A stretch of DNA of 64,000 nt from Musa acuminata AAA Group (lineage: Eukaryota; Streptophyta; Magnoliopsida; Zingiberales; Musaceae). The DNA lies in the NCBI RefSeq assembly GCF_036884655.1, contig NC_088348.1, forward strand, positions 20,530,501 through 20,594,500, read 5' to 3'. Shown here piece by piece: positions 21,501 through 31,642 of this stretch (positions within the stretch are counted from its first letter, which is position 1; the number at the start of each line of letters is the position of its first letter). Both the position numbers and the translations under genes were made by a program. Below the pieces are notes generated by a model that was not told the origin of the DNA, did not search any database, and saw only the letters and a program-made list of their open reading frames with translations.

Positions 21501-21676
21501 ATTAAATATTTTATATATTTGCATGATAGTTTAAATGTTTTTCATAACATGTGATGAATGTTACTTGGATTTGGGATAATCCAAGTGTTCTATCAATGGC
21601 ATATTGATAGGGGGAGTTTAGTTAAACTCCGGGGAGTTAAGGTTAACTCCGTTAGTCATCAATTAGTTGTCATCAT
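18560..21676 (+). other. Element N AT-rich internal region without genes
   Basis: About 3.1 kb with no convincing ORF. T-rich on this strand, with many ATGATTTTGAT-like words. The last 800 bases (20830-21460) hold degenerate repeats around GCTAGCTTGCA and are nearly identical to 63330-64000 in element L, so this non-coding DNA is a kept part of the element. Confidence 0.75.
20880..21330 (+). repeat. GCTAGCTTGCA degenerate repeat block (element N)
   Basis: The word TGCTAGCTTGCA and one-base variants recur every 25-45 bases, with GAAGCAAAA and CTCAAAA between them. Homologous block in L at 63420-64000. Confidence 0.6.
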
Positions 21677-21690
21677 AAAAAAGGGGGAGA
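21677..21690 (+). promoter_or_regulatory. Element N polypurine tract
   Basis: AAAAAGGGGGAGA one base before the 3' LTR. Confidence 0.85.
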
Positions 21691-21691
21691 T

Positions 21692-23214
21692 TGTTGAATC
21701 TCGGATTTTGATGATGAAACTAATTGATTGTGTTTAAATGTTTGACTACATTTTGAGTGATACAGGTCTACTCGATCAGGATTAGACAATTAACGCAGGA
21801 GGAATTGACGTTGCGTCGGAGGAGATCACGTCAGGATATTGGATGGCAGAAGGCTTCGGGCGTTGGGCATCGGGCCAAGGAGAGCGAAATTGCGCCAAGG
21901 ATATCGGGGTTGCGGAGGTCAACCGCCGATTGGGCAACAAGCTGCAAGAGAGGACGATGCACCGAAGAATCGGATGAAGCGCCAACCAATGACGTGCCGG
22001 GCAACAGAATGTCAATTTGCGTTATAATAATTGTCTAGATCGGAGTAGAGTGTTTGCTTGTGTGTGCAGGATTAACTACGATAACCAAAAAACACAAAGC
22101 GAGAATACCGGAGTCAAGCTCGATGGACGTTTAAGAGACCGAAGAATCATCGGAGATGCTGCCGGAACCGTCCGAGAAGAAATCGGGAACGTGTCGGAAG
22201 TTCGCCGAAGAAATCGTCGGAGGCTCGCGGAGATCACCAAGAAGGCTCGGCTACTCGTTAAAGTCATCACAAAGATTGGGAGCTTGCAGGGAGTCCGTCG
22301 GAAGAAGTTCGTCGGAAAGCTCGCCGGAACAAGACTCGACGTTCGCGGTTAAAAAACTTGCTTAGGATGTTTTTGTTATGTAGTTCACCTGTAATTAGGA
22401 TTAGGATTAAGAGATAATCCTATATCCTGGTTAGGGGCCAACTGGGCCCAAAGTCAAATTTGGTTTGGGCGAAAAATAAGCCAAACCAATGAATCGGAAA
22501 GCCAGGCGGTGGAACCGCCTGGCTGGGCGGTGGCACCGCCCAGCACCCGAGTGCTGGGCGGTGACACCTCCTTGGCTGGGCGGTTGCACCGTCCAGCACC
22601 CGAGCGCTGGGCGGTGGCACCGCCTGGCTGGGCGGTGGAACCGCCAGCACCGGGAACCCTAAGAGAATTCAAATTTTGGAGCCCAAAATTTGAATCCTCT
22701 TGAGGCCTATAAATACCCCTCAAATCTCAGCTGAGGTTACAACTTTTTGAGCAGCAAGTGTTTGAGAGAAAAGCCTTAGAAAAGTGTTAGCTTGTCTTGT
22801 TTTCAATTTGCTAGTGTTCACCTCCTTCTTTCTTGTTGAAAATCTGTAAGAGAGTGAACCGCTTGTAAAAGTTGTAAGAGGGGTATTCACCCTTCACTTT
22901 CAAGAGACTTGCTAGTGGAAGGTGGGAGCCTCATCGAAGAGGGGCCTCGCAAGTGGAGTAGGTCATTTGACCGAACCACTCTAAAAATCGGCGTAATCTC
23001 TGGTTTGCTTTTTATTAATGTCATTTACATTACTGCAAATCTTCTTACTGCTTTAGTTCCTTATTACTCTTGCTGCGCAACTTTAAGAACACGCCTTCAA
23101 GTTAAATTTCTCAAGTTTTGTTCTTAACATACGAAAGATTTTTTTTATTAAAACCAAAGTTTTAATCCGCTGCACTAATTCACCCCCCCTCTTAGTGCCG
23201 CTCCGATCCTAACA
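21692..23214 (+). repeat. Element N 3' LTR
   Basis: A 1523-bp copy of the 5' LTR with one extra 31-bp GC-rich unit near 22530 and a G-to-A change at 23156. Confidence 0.95.
22708..22715 (+). promoter_or_regulatory. TATA box, element N 3' LTR
   Basis: TATAAATA, same context as 17082-17089. This copy could drive transcription into B's gag-pol. Confidence 0.6.
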
Positions 23215-23219
23215 TGAAC
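23215..23219. repeat. Target-site duplication of element N (right)
   Basis: TGAAC, exact match to 16092-16096. Confidence 0.95.
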
Positions 23220-23519
23220 AAGCTTGAGGTGACTCTCCCAGAGCTCCTCAATATGTTGAGAGAGGCAGAGAGTACTATTAAGAAAGAGAAGCTAGTTCTC
23301 TACACTGGTGAGACCAAAAAGAAAAGGAAAGCAGAAAGGTCCCTTAAGAAGGGAAAGGGCAAGGGCAAACCAGGTAATGCAAAGGTTGCTAAGAAAGACC
23401 CAGCAAAGGACAAAGGCCAGTGCTTCCACTGTGGTAAAGATGGGCACTGGAAGAGAAACTGAAAAGAGTACCTTGCAGAAAGGGCGAAACAAAAGCTTCA
23501 TGAAGCTTCAAGTACATTC
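23220..23519 (+). pseudogene. Element B gag, 3' part with truncated zinc knuckle
   Basis: Continuation of B's gag after element N, in the same frame. It holds a Lys-rich stretch (about 23300-23400) and the nucleocapsid zinc knuckle [13 protein letters not shown], which would bind packaged RNA. The last Cys of the CX2CX4HX4C motif is replaced by a TGA stop at 23460-23462, so the knuckle lacks its fourth ligand. The same frame then stays open into the protease. The change of Cys codon to TGA is one base at the third position. Confidence 0.88.
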
Positions 23520-24965
23520 ATGATCAGTCTCCATTTGTCAGACTCTTATGATAACACATGGGTATTGGATACCGGTAGTGCTTACCATATATACAATTCG
23601 TTGCAGGTTCTGGCAAGGCCTAGGAGACTAGAGAGAGGCGAGATGGACCTCAAGATGGGTAATGGAGCAAAAGTTGCTGTAGTAGCTGTTGGTGAGGTCG
23701 CCCTACATCTGCCTAGTGGAGCTTTTATTGCATTAGATGCATGTTATTTTGTTCCTTCTATTATCAAAAACATTATCTCCATTTCATGTTTAACAGTTAG
23801 TGGATATAAATTTGTTTTTGAGAATAATGGTTGTTCGATATTATTAGATGATAAGATCATCACGAAAGGAACATTGCATAATGGTTTATTTATGTTAGAC
23901 ACTACTCCACATATCATGAATGTAAATGTGTCCAAAAGGAAACGAGATGAGTTGAACAGTGCATACATGTGGTATTGTAGGCTAGGTCACATCCATGAAA
24001 AAAGGATTCAAAAGTTACTAAATGATGGATATCTAGATCCATTCGACTATGTGTCATATGCAACTTGTGAGCCTTGCCTTCGTGGAAAACTGGCCAACTC
24101 TCCATTTAGTGGAACTGGAGAGAGAGCCACTGAGTTGTTGGAACTCATACATAGTGATGTATGTGGACTCATGTCAACTCATGCCATTGGAGGTTACTCC
24201 TACTTCATTATATTTACTGATGATTTCTCAAGGTATGGATATGTGTACTTAATGAAGTACAAGTCCGAGGCCTTTGAGAAATTCAGAGAGTATAAGAATG
24301 AGGTGGAGAACCAGACTGGAAAGAGTATCAAAACTCTTCGATCAGATCGAGGAGGTGAGTACTTAAGTACAGAGTTTACTCAGTTCCTCAAGGACCATGG
24401 GATATTATCCCAATGGACACCTCCTTATACACCTCAGCTCAATGTTGTCTCTGAAAGGAGAAATCGTACGTTATTAGATATGGTATGGTCCATGATGAGT
24501 TTCGCTGACCTACCCATCTCATTCTGGGGATATGCCCTAGAAACCGCAGCTTACCTTCTAAATAGAGTTCCAACTAAGTCGGTAGTGTCTACACCATATG
24601 AGATATGGAAAGCGAAGAAGACTGATCTTAAGATTGTTAAGATTTGGGGCTGCCTTGCCCACGTTAAAAGACACAACCCCGATAAGTTAGAATCAAGGAT
24701 AGAGCGATGCAAATTTGTGGGATACCCCAAGGAAACTTGTGGGTATTATTTCTATCATCTCGAGGACCAAAAGGTCTTTGTAGCTAAGAGAGCAGTGTTC
24801 CTTGAGAAGGAACACATTCTTGGTGGAGACAGTGGGAGAATGATAGAGTTGAGCGAGGTTGGAGAACCAAGCTCAAGCACCACTCTACAACCCGAGTCTG
24901 TTCAGGTACCTAATACACCAGTTTCGACTTTACGCAGGTCTGATAGAGTATCCCATCCTCCTTAG
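23520..24965 (+). pseudogene. Element B protease and integrase
   Basis: A long open forward frame (481 codons). The protease active site is WVLDTGSAYHI (about residue 15). The pre-integrase zinc finger CRLGHIHEKR...CEPCLRGK lies around residues 150-200. The integrase core keeps all three acidic residues: Asp in HSDVCG, Asp in RSDRGGEY and Glu in VVSERRNRTLLDMV, followed by LPISFWGYALETAAYLLNRV and RFV.. type blocks (KFVGYPKETCGYYFY). The frame ends at a TAG (24963-24965), after which homology continues in frame, so this is a nonsense mutation and not the natural end. Protease before integrase before RT is copia order. Confidence 0.92.
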
Positions 24966-26072
24966 AGATATGTGGGACATATAAAAGGAGAGGATTTTGA
25001 GGATATTGATCCTCAGACCTACGAGGAGGCTATTATGAGTATAGACTCCAGGAAGTGGCAAGAAGCCATAAATTCTGAGATGGATTCTATGTACTCTAAT
25101 AAGGTTTGGAACCTAATTGATGCATCCGAAGGTACTGTACCCATCGGTTGCAAGTGGATCTTTAAGAAAAAGATCGGAGTAGATGGAAAGGTAGAGACCT
25201 ATAAAGCAAGGCTAGTGGCTAAGGGGTATCGTCAAAGGCAAGGTGTTGACTACGACGAAACCTTCTCACCCGTAGCAATGCTAAAATCCATCAGAATTCT
25301 ATTGGCTATTGCAGCACACTATGATTATGAGATTTGGTAGATAGATGTGAAAACCGCATTCCTCAATGGGAACCTCGAGGAGGAGGTGTATATAATGGAA
25401 CCTGAGGGATTCGTGTCCAATAACTGCCCAGATAAGGTGTGTAGGTTGCTTAGATCCATTTATGGACTAAAGCAAGCTTCCCGAAGTTGGAACATAAGAT
25501 TTGATGAGGCAATCAGATCTTATGACTTTGTTAAAAACGAAGATGAGCCTTGTGTGTACAGAAAGGTAAGTGGAAGCGCTATCACCTTTTTGGTGTTATA
25601 TGTGGATGACATCCTCATCATTGGGAATGACGTAGGAATGCTATCCATAGTAAAGGCTTGGTTATCTAGACACTTCTCCATGAAGGACTTAGGGGAAGCA
25701 TCCTATATCTTGGGGATTAGAATCTATAGAGATAGATCCAAGAGGATGCTTAGCTTGTCCCAGTCCAGGTACATAGAAACCATTGTCAAAAGGTTTGGCA
25801 TGGAAAATTCCAAGAGAAGTCTCATACCGATGAGACATGGGATATCGCTTTCTACGAGTATGTTCCCAAAGACTCTAGAAGAAAGGGCAAACATGAATAT
25901 GATACCTTATGCCTCAACAATAGTGTATATCATGTATGCCATGCTATGTACTAGGCCTGATATAGCGCATGCTCTGAGTGTCACGAGCAGGTATCAAGCG
26001 GATCCAGGCTTGGAGCATTGGAAAGCAGTAAAGTGTATCCTTAAGTACTTAAGAAGGACTAAGGATCTTTGA
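24966..26072 (+). pseudogene. Element B reverse transcriptase
   Basis: A forward copia RT in the frame of the integrase. It starts with EAINSEMDSM...VWNLIDA and GCKWIFKKKIGVDG, then YKARLVAKGYRQRQGVDYDETF. A second TAG (25338-25340) replaces a codon just before IDVKTAFLNGNLEEEVYI. The catalytic motif is intact: LVLYVDDILIIGND (about 25600). Later blocks are GEASYILGIRIYRD, LSQSRYIETIVKRF and RPDIAHALSVTSRY, ending at KYLRRTKDL. A one-base frameshift near 26070 leads into RNase H. Apart from stops, the enzyme motifs are in better order than in A or C. Confidence 0.92.
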
Positions 26073-26572
26073 CTATGGAGGTAATAGCCTTAAGGTTGAA
26101 GGCTACACAGACTCAAGTTTTCAGTCTGATGTCGATGATAGCAAGTCGAATTCAGGGTATGTGTACACCTTGAATGGAGGAGTAGTGTGCTGGAAGAGTT
26201 CCAAGCAAGATACTACTGCTGACTCGACCACAGAGGCAGAGTATATTGCTGCATCAGATGCAGCAAAGGAGGGAGTCTGGTTGAAGATGTTCATCATAGA
26301 TTTGGGAGTCGTTCCGGATAGCGAGAAGTCGACTTCCTTATATTGCGACAACTATGGGACGATTACTCAAATACGGGAACCCGGGTCTCATCAGAAGTGT
26401 TTTGAGGAAATTCCATCTTATCAGAGAGATCGTAACCCGAGGAGATGTAGCAGTGGAAAGAGTTCCATCCGAAGATAACATTGCAGATCCACTGACAAAG
26501 CCATTGTCTCATTTTGTCTTTGAGCGTCATAGGGGTCTGATGGGGATCAGACACATAGGTGATTGGCTTTAG
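26073..26572 (+). pseudogene. Element B RNase H
   Basis: A forward copia RNase H in two frames. The first (about 26074-26390) holds VEGYTDSSFQSDVDD, VCWKSSKQDTTADSTTEAEYIA with the catalytic Glu, and LYCDNYGTI with the catalytic Asp. A frameshift near 26390 moves the rest to the frame 26354-26572, with HLIREIVTRGDV, VERVPSEDNIADPLTKPL and the stop after GDWL. That stop is the natural end of pol, 14 bases before the 3' LTR. Confidence 0.9.
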
Positions 26573-26574
26573 GT

Positions 26575-26586
26575 CAAGTGGGAGAT
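26575..26586 (+). promoter_or_regulatory. Element B polypurine tract
   Basis: AAGTGGGAGA next to the 3' LTR. Confidence 0.75.
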
Positions 26587-28079
26587 TGCTAGTCATAGGT
26601 GCCCAGCAAGCCAATCACGTGAGTGATGGCACGTATGACTTGATACAGAATTTTTTTACTTATTATATTTTGGCGTATATCACTTATAACTATTGCATAT
26701 GTGCATATATATATATTGTGATGTCCTTGGATTTGTGCAATGAGAATCAGATCGTGATGAGATCACGATAATGAGATCGATTCACCTTTAAACACATCCT
26801 AAATAATCCCAGTCATAGGTTACTCGAGAGGGACATCGTGATAACCGGACAGACTGGTGTATTGTATACCCGTCCATATGATGGATGTAGCTGATCTCAT
26901 AGCTGCTCATGTAGGGATACTAGGGATACAGTACAGGTGCTCATTGGAGAATGAGTTCACTAATTGATCCGCTTATGGAATGCTAGATGATTGATGATGC
27001 CTTATTGTCAGACAGTGATTCCGTAGTCCTAGTGGTGTATCTTGTCCTTAGACTTGAGACACCAAGGATGTCCTGTATGAGTGCTCCACTCTTTGATACC
27101 AGACTTATAGGTTTGGCTATCCCAGATCTAGTATAGTTGGTCATTGGGAGTGGTAGTCGACTTTACGAGGGCTATTGAGTGTCGATAGAGGATCATCCAC
27201 TCTCGGCGTCATGAGAGGAATATCTCATGTGTTCTCGCTCAAACAAATCCCTGGCCAGGGTCATTCGGGTTGAGAGAGAAAGAGTTCTTCGGGAGAATCC
27301 GATTAGAGCGAGACTCGAGTAGAAACCGTATGGGTCTGACAACACCATGCTCGATATACAGTCTTTGGGATATTAGATGGATGAGGGACTATAGGTACAC
27401 GGTAACTGAGGACAGACAGGTCCAATAGATTGGATTCCCCTATATCGTCTGGGGACTATGGTGTAGTGGCCTAGTACGTCCGTAGTCGATGAGTCGAGTG
27501 AATTATTATAGAGATAATAATTCACTGAGATAGAAGGAGTTCTAACAGGTATGACTCACGGCCAACTCGATATTGGGCCTAGAGGGTCACACACATATGG
27601 TAGGTATTGCGATGAGTAGAGGTTCGGATATGAGATATCCGACGGAGCCCTTGTCTTATTGGATGCAGATCCAATACCCATTAGGGGAGGACCCATTAGG
27701 GTTTGATAGGGACCTCTATAAATAGGAGGGATTCAGAGCCTCATAGGCGAGAGAGCTTTTGCTTGCCTTTCCTATTCTCCTCTCCCTCTCCACCTCAGAG
27801 CAGGCCTGGAGTTTTGAGGAGCGTCGTCGCAACCCTACTTTGTGGATCACTGTTAGAGAGGAGGACGCTTGACCTCCTTCACCCTCTCCTAAGGATATGC
27901 AAGGAAACAGGGATATACGATCTCCCTAGGTAACACAATCTACTCTATACGTAGTTTTAAGTTTCGCGGACTTTGCGCACCAATCTTCGCATGACGACGA
28001 ACATCTCTTTGAGAATCGGGGATTTTGTTTTCTTGTTCTTTCGCTGTGCATATGATGTCGCCCCTAAGATTTCCCAACA
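26587..28079 (+). repeat. Element B 3' LTR
   Basis: 1493 bp, same length as the 5' LTR; ends TTTCCCAACA next to TSD TTATT. Confidence 0.95.
27717..27724 (+). promoter_or_regulatory. TATA box, element B 3' LTR
   Basis: TATAAATA matching 13435-13442. Confidence 0.6.
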
Positions 28080-28084
28080 TTATT
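28080..28084. repeat. Target-site duplication of element B (right)
   Basis: TTATT, exact match to 12300-12304. Confidence 0.92.
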
Positions 28085-28480
28085 TTCAAATCCGGGAGGT
28101 TGTTCAACATAAACTCCTTCAGAAATAAAGCTATTAAGAAAAGCGCTTTTAACATCCATTTGAAATAACTTAAATTATTATTACTAGCATAGGCAAGGAG
28201 CATCCTTATGGCTTCTAATCTAGCCACAGGAGCGAAGGTTTCTTAATAATCAATACCTTCTTCTTGGTTGAAACCTTTGGCCACTAATCTAGCCTTGTTT
28301 CTAACCACGATACCAGATTCATCTTGCTTGTTTCTAAAGACCCATTTAGTACCAATAACTAAATGATCATTTGGCCTAGGAACAAGCTTCCATACCTTAT
28401 TTTTCTCAAATTGATTTAACTCATCTTGCATTACAATAATCCATGAATCATGTTTCATGGCTTCGTCAATACATTTAGGT
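28085..28480 (-). pseudogene. Element C reverse transcriptase, 5' part
   Basis: The first part of C's minus-strand RT: HDSWIIVMQDELNQFEKNKV, GTKWVFRNKQDESGIVVRNK and ARLVAKGFNQEEGIDY (28458-28243), then a stop, then VARLEAIRMLLAYASNNNL and an altered first catalytic region (28227-28090): FKWMLKALFL where active copies have a D-V-K-(S/T)-A-F-L type block, so the first catalytic Asp appears lost as well. Element B is inserted right after this and the gene continues at 12299. With YVND downstream, this RT has two damaged catalytic sites. Confidence 0.82.
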
Positions 28481-29600
28481 TCAATTTGGGAGAGAAAAGC
28501 GGCGTTGGCACATAAATTTTTAAGAGAAGAACGTGTTTGAACCCCCTTAGATGTGTCTCCTAGGATTAGCTCCTTAGGATGAGCATCTACATACTTTCAA
28601 TCCTTGGGTAAGGATGTTTCAGAAGTGGATGCATCCAAGTTGCTAGTTGGAGAAGGGGTTTCATTTAAATTTTAAGAATCGAAGTTAACATCATCATCAA
28701 AATTGTTTTTCTTGATTTCAGAAATCTCACTTAAAACAACATGAATGGATTCTTCAATAATTAAAGTTCTTTTATTGAAGATACGAAAAGCTTTAGAAAC
28801 TGAAGAATAACCAAGAAAAATTCCTTCATCGGATTTAGCATCAAATTTTCCTAAGGTATCTTTTTCATTCAAGATGAAACACTTACACCCAAAAACTTTA
28901 AAATATGAAACATTGGGATTTTTGTTGTTCCACAACTCATAAGGAGTTTTAGTGAGTAGGGGTCTTACTAGAACTCTATTCAAAATATAGCATGCAGTGT
29001 TTACGGCTTCATCCCAAAAGTATTTGGGTAGGCTATGTTCATTTAACATGGTTCTTACCATTTCTTGTAAATTTCTATTCTTTCTTTCTAGTACTCCATT
29101 TTGTTGAGGATTTCTTAGAGTAGAGAATTTGTGGTTGTATCCATTAGATTCACAAAATTCTTGGAAATCATGGTTTTGAAATTCTCTACCGTGATCACTT
29201 CGAATTGATGAAATCATAAAACCCTTTTCATTTTGAACAAGTTTACAAAACTTAGTGAAATATTTAAAGCATTCATTTTTGTGTTTCAAGAAGTAAGTCC
29301 ATGTGTATCTACTATAGTCATCTACAATGACAAAGGCATATTTGCTACCTCCTAGGCTTGATGTAGAGATTGGTCCGAAGAAGTCCACATGGATCAATTG
29401 TAAGGGCCTAGAGGTGCTTATTTGATTCTTAGATTTGAAACTACTCTTAGTTTGTTTTCCTAATTAACAAGCATCACACACGTTATCTTTGATGAACTTG
29501 ATATGAGGAATTCCTCGTACAAGTTCTTTGGATGATATTTAAGTAATTAGTTTCATGCTAGCATGACCTAACCTCCTATGCCAAAGGCAAGCATCCTCAT
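28481..29600 (-). pseudogene. Element C integrase
   Basis: A minus-strand copia integrase. The zinc finger remnant (HAS.KLI... VCDAC, about 29570-29465) has a TAA stop right after its last Cys. The core is open for 241 codons (29397-28672), with all three acidic residues: HVDFFGP, SIRSDHGREF and NGVLERKNRNLQEMV, then PKYFWDEAVNTACYILNRV and GKFDAKSDEGIFLGYSSVSKA. The linker to RT (28670-28490) is low in similarity and has stops. It is the best-kept domain of C. Confidence 0.9.
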
Positions 29601-30000
29601 TCAAAACTGAGAAACACATTTCATTGCAAAGATCATTAATGTTAATGGTGTATACGTTATTCTATTTTAATGATGCAAACACAGTTCTTTGGATGTTTTT
29701 GTGTGGTTTTTCAATGATGCAAGCATTAGATTTGAATTTGACGATATATCCTTTATCACATAATTGATTAATACTTAAAAGGTTATGTTTTAAACCATCA
29801 ACTAACAAAACATCTTCAATAAAGAAGTTGGATTTGTTACCTATGGTTCCTTTGCCAATGATTTTACCTTTATTGTTGTCTCCGAAGGTTACATGGCCTT
29901 CGTCTATACTAGTGAGCTTAGAGAATTGAGATGGATCGCTGGTCATATGCCTTGAGCATCCACTATCAAGGTACCATCTCTTGCTCCTAGCTTGTAATGG
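29601..30000 (-). pseudogene. Element C aspartic protease
   Basis: A minus-strand copia protease. The active site reads RWYLDSGCSRHMTSD (about 29988-29944), intact DSG. The frame continues through VTFGDNNKGKIIGKG, FFIEDVLLVDGLKHNLLSIN and LCDKGYIVKFK (29946-29662), typical of SIRE-like copia proteases. A stop near 30003 separates it from gag. The start of this region survives in element D to about 38085, before D's replacement segment. Confidence 0.87.
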
Positions 30001-30009
30001 TGTATGTCT

Positions 30010-31592
30010 CTACAAGAAAGGATAATTTTTAGGTACCCATTTGCTTTTGGGTGCCTCAAAAACCGATCTACATTGTTTATCATGTTGCATAGAGTTTATC
30101 ATGGTTCCTTTAGGAACCCAAATTAATTTGTTTGGACTAATTTTCTTGAATGGACAATAATGTGTTTTGTGTCCATGTTTGCAACAAAAGTTGCATTTGC
30201 TTTGGTGTTGAACATGTAGGATGGGGCCTTTTATGAAGGTGGTTGGATTTTGGTGTGGATTTCTCACAAATCCGATTCTACTTATTTTGGGAACGTGACT
30301 CTTGTTTGTAAGGATCATGTTCAAAGACTTGCTACCAACCTCGAATTTCTTCAAGGTGTCCTTAAGTAGCAAGTTCTCCATTTGGATAGTTTCTAGATCA
30401 TGTCATTTTATACAAGAACCTAAATTATCATGACATTCAGTTTTTAACTTATCGAAGTTACAAGTAAGACTATCATGCTCCTTTTTTAGCAATTTGTATT
30501 TTCTACTAATAATCTTGCATTCATCAAATAAGTCATGGAAGGCATTTAATAACTCATCAAATGATAAATCTACATCAATTAAATTTGTTACCTCCTCTCC
30601 GATGGCCATTAAGGCGTAATGAGCAACTTGCTCGGTGTTGGACTCCTCTTCTTCGGATGCGCTCGAGTCATTCCACGTTGCTTTGAGCGCCTTCTTCTTT
30701 GATGTTCTCTTCTTGGCTTGGGGACAATCACTTTTGTAGTGTCCCGGCTTTTTGCACTCGTAGCAAATAACATGGTCCTTTTTGGGTTCAAGTTTATTTT
30801 TTGTGTCGTTTTTAAACTTGTTTCTCTTAATGAATTTTTTGAATTTCCTTGCTAGAAGTGCCAAGTCATCGTCATAGTCCTCATCACTTGAGTTTTCTCT
30901 CAAGTGGTCATCTAAAGTTTTAAGTGTTATATCCTTCGTGTTCTTTGGAAGGATGTCTTCTTGCTCTTCATGAGCCTTGCATGTCATTTCATAGGTCATT
31001 AATGACCCGATTAGTTCTTCAAAAGGGAAGTTGTTTAAATCTTTAGCCTCTTGACTAGTAGTGACTTTAGGGTTCCAACTCTTAGGAAGGGATCTTAGAA
31101 TCTTATTTACGAGCTCAAAATCCGAAAAACTTTTGTCGAGTCCTTTTAGACCATTGACGACATCCGTGAAATGGGTGTACATGTCGCCAATAGTCTCGCT
31201 CGGTTTCATTCAGAAATGTTCGAAAGAGTGTATCAAAAGATTGATTTTTGACTCTTTCACTCTACTTGTGTCTCGTGAGTAACTTCGAGTGTATGCCAAA
31301 TATCAAACGCGGTTTCACAAACTGAAACACGATTAAACTCATTTTTATCAAGCGCACAAAATAAGACATTCATAGCCTTTGCATTAAGAGCGAAAGTCTT
31401 CTTCTCCAATTCATTCCACTCGATCATTGGAAGAGAAGACTTTGAAAATCCATTTTCGACAAGATTCCAAAGTTCAAAATCCATTGAAATAAGGAAGATC
31501 CTCATTCGAGTCTTCCAATAGGTGTAGTCCATCCTATTGGACATGGGTGGACGTGTAGTAGAATGTCCCTTTTGGTTTCCAGCGTTTGCCAT
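30010..31592 (-). pseudogene. Element C gag with two zinc knuckles
   Basis: A minus-strand copia gag. The start ATG at 31592 gives MANAGNQKGHSTTRPPM, then MDYTYWKTRMRIFLISMD and the KAMNVLFCALDKNEFNRVSV block. A small deletion near 31265 shifts the frame. A TGA at 31212-31210 is directly followed by ATGAAACCGAGC; element D has TGA at the same codon. The frame 31209-30403 carries GDMYTHFTDVVNGLK, LEELIGSLMTYEM-like sequence, and the knuckle CYECKKPGHYKSDCP. A second knuckle-like motif, CNFCCKHGHKTHYCP, lies at about 30200-30150. The N, J and L gags match only the part before the first knuckle. Confidence 0.88.
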
Positions 31593-31628
31593 CTCTCTTG
31601 GGTTTTAATCTGTTTGTGAGTTAACCCC

Positions 31629-31640
31629 GCTCTGATACCA
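31629..31640 (-). promoter_or_regulatory. Element C primer-binding site
   Basis: Minus-strand TGGTATCAGAGC two bases from the 5' LTR. Confidence 0.9.
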
Positions 31641-31642
31641 AT

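Larger units (their letters stand above)
16097..23214 (+). mobile_element. Element N: young gag-only (TR-GAG-like) LTR element
   Basis: A forward element of 7.1 kb with LTRs 16097-17588 (1492 bp) and 21692-23214 (1523 bp), TSD TGAAC, PBS 17591-17602, one gag ORF 17639-18559, about 3.1 kb of AT-rich non-coding DNA and PPT 21677-21690. No protease, integrase, RT or RNase H is visible. I found only one substitution (17530 G, 23156 A) and one 31-bp unit of difference between the LTRs, so it is very recent. The layout matches the plant non-autonomous class called TR-GAG. Confidence 0.95.
12305..28079 (+). mobile_element. Element B: Ty1/copia retrotransposon
   Basis: A forward copia element with LTRs 12305-13797 and 26587-28079, both 1493 bp, TSD TTATT, PBS 13799-13810, a 1.76-kb leader, gag from 15569 and pol to 26572. 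It belongs to a different LTR family from C, D, J, L and N (ends TGCTAG...CCAACA). The LTRs differ by about 17 substitutions plus two small indels in the first 300 bp, so the insertion is not recent. Element N sits inside gag. Gag-Pol carries three in-frame stops and at least two frameshifts. Confidence 0.95.

Noticed and set aside
18560..21676. Short ORFs in the AT-rich interiors of N, L and J
   Set aside because: They are short, have biased composition and no domain, and lie in repeats; treated as non-coding.
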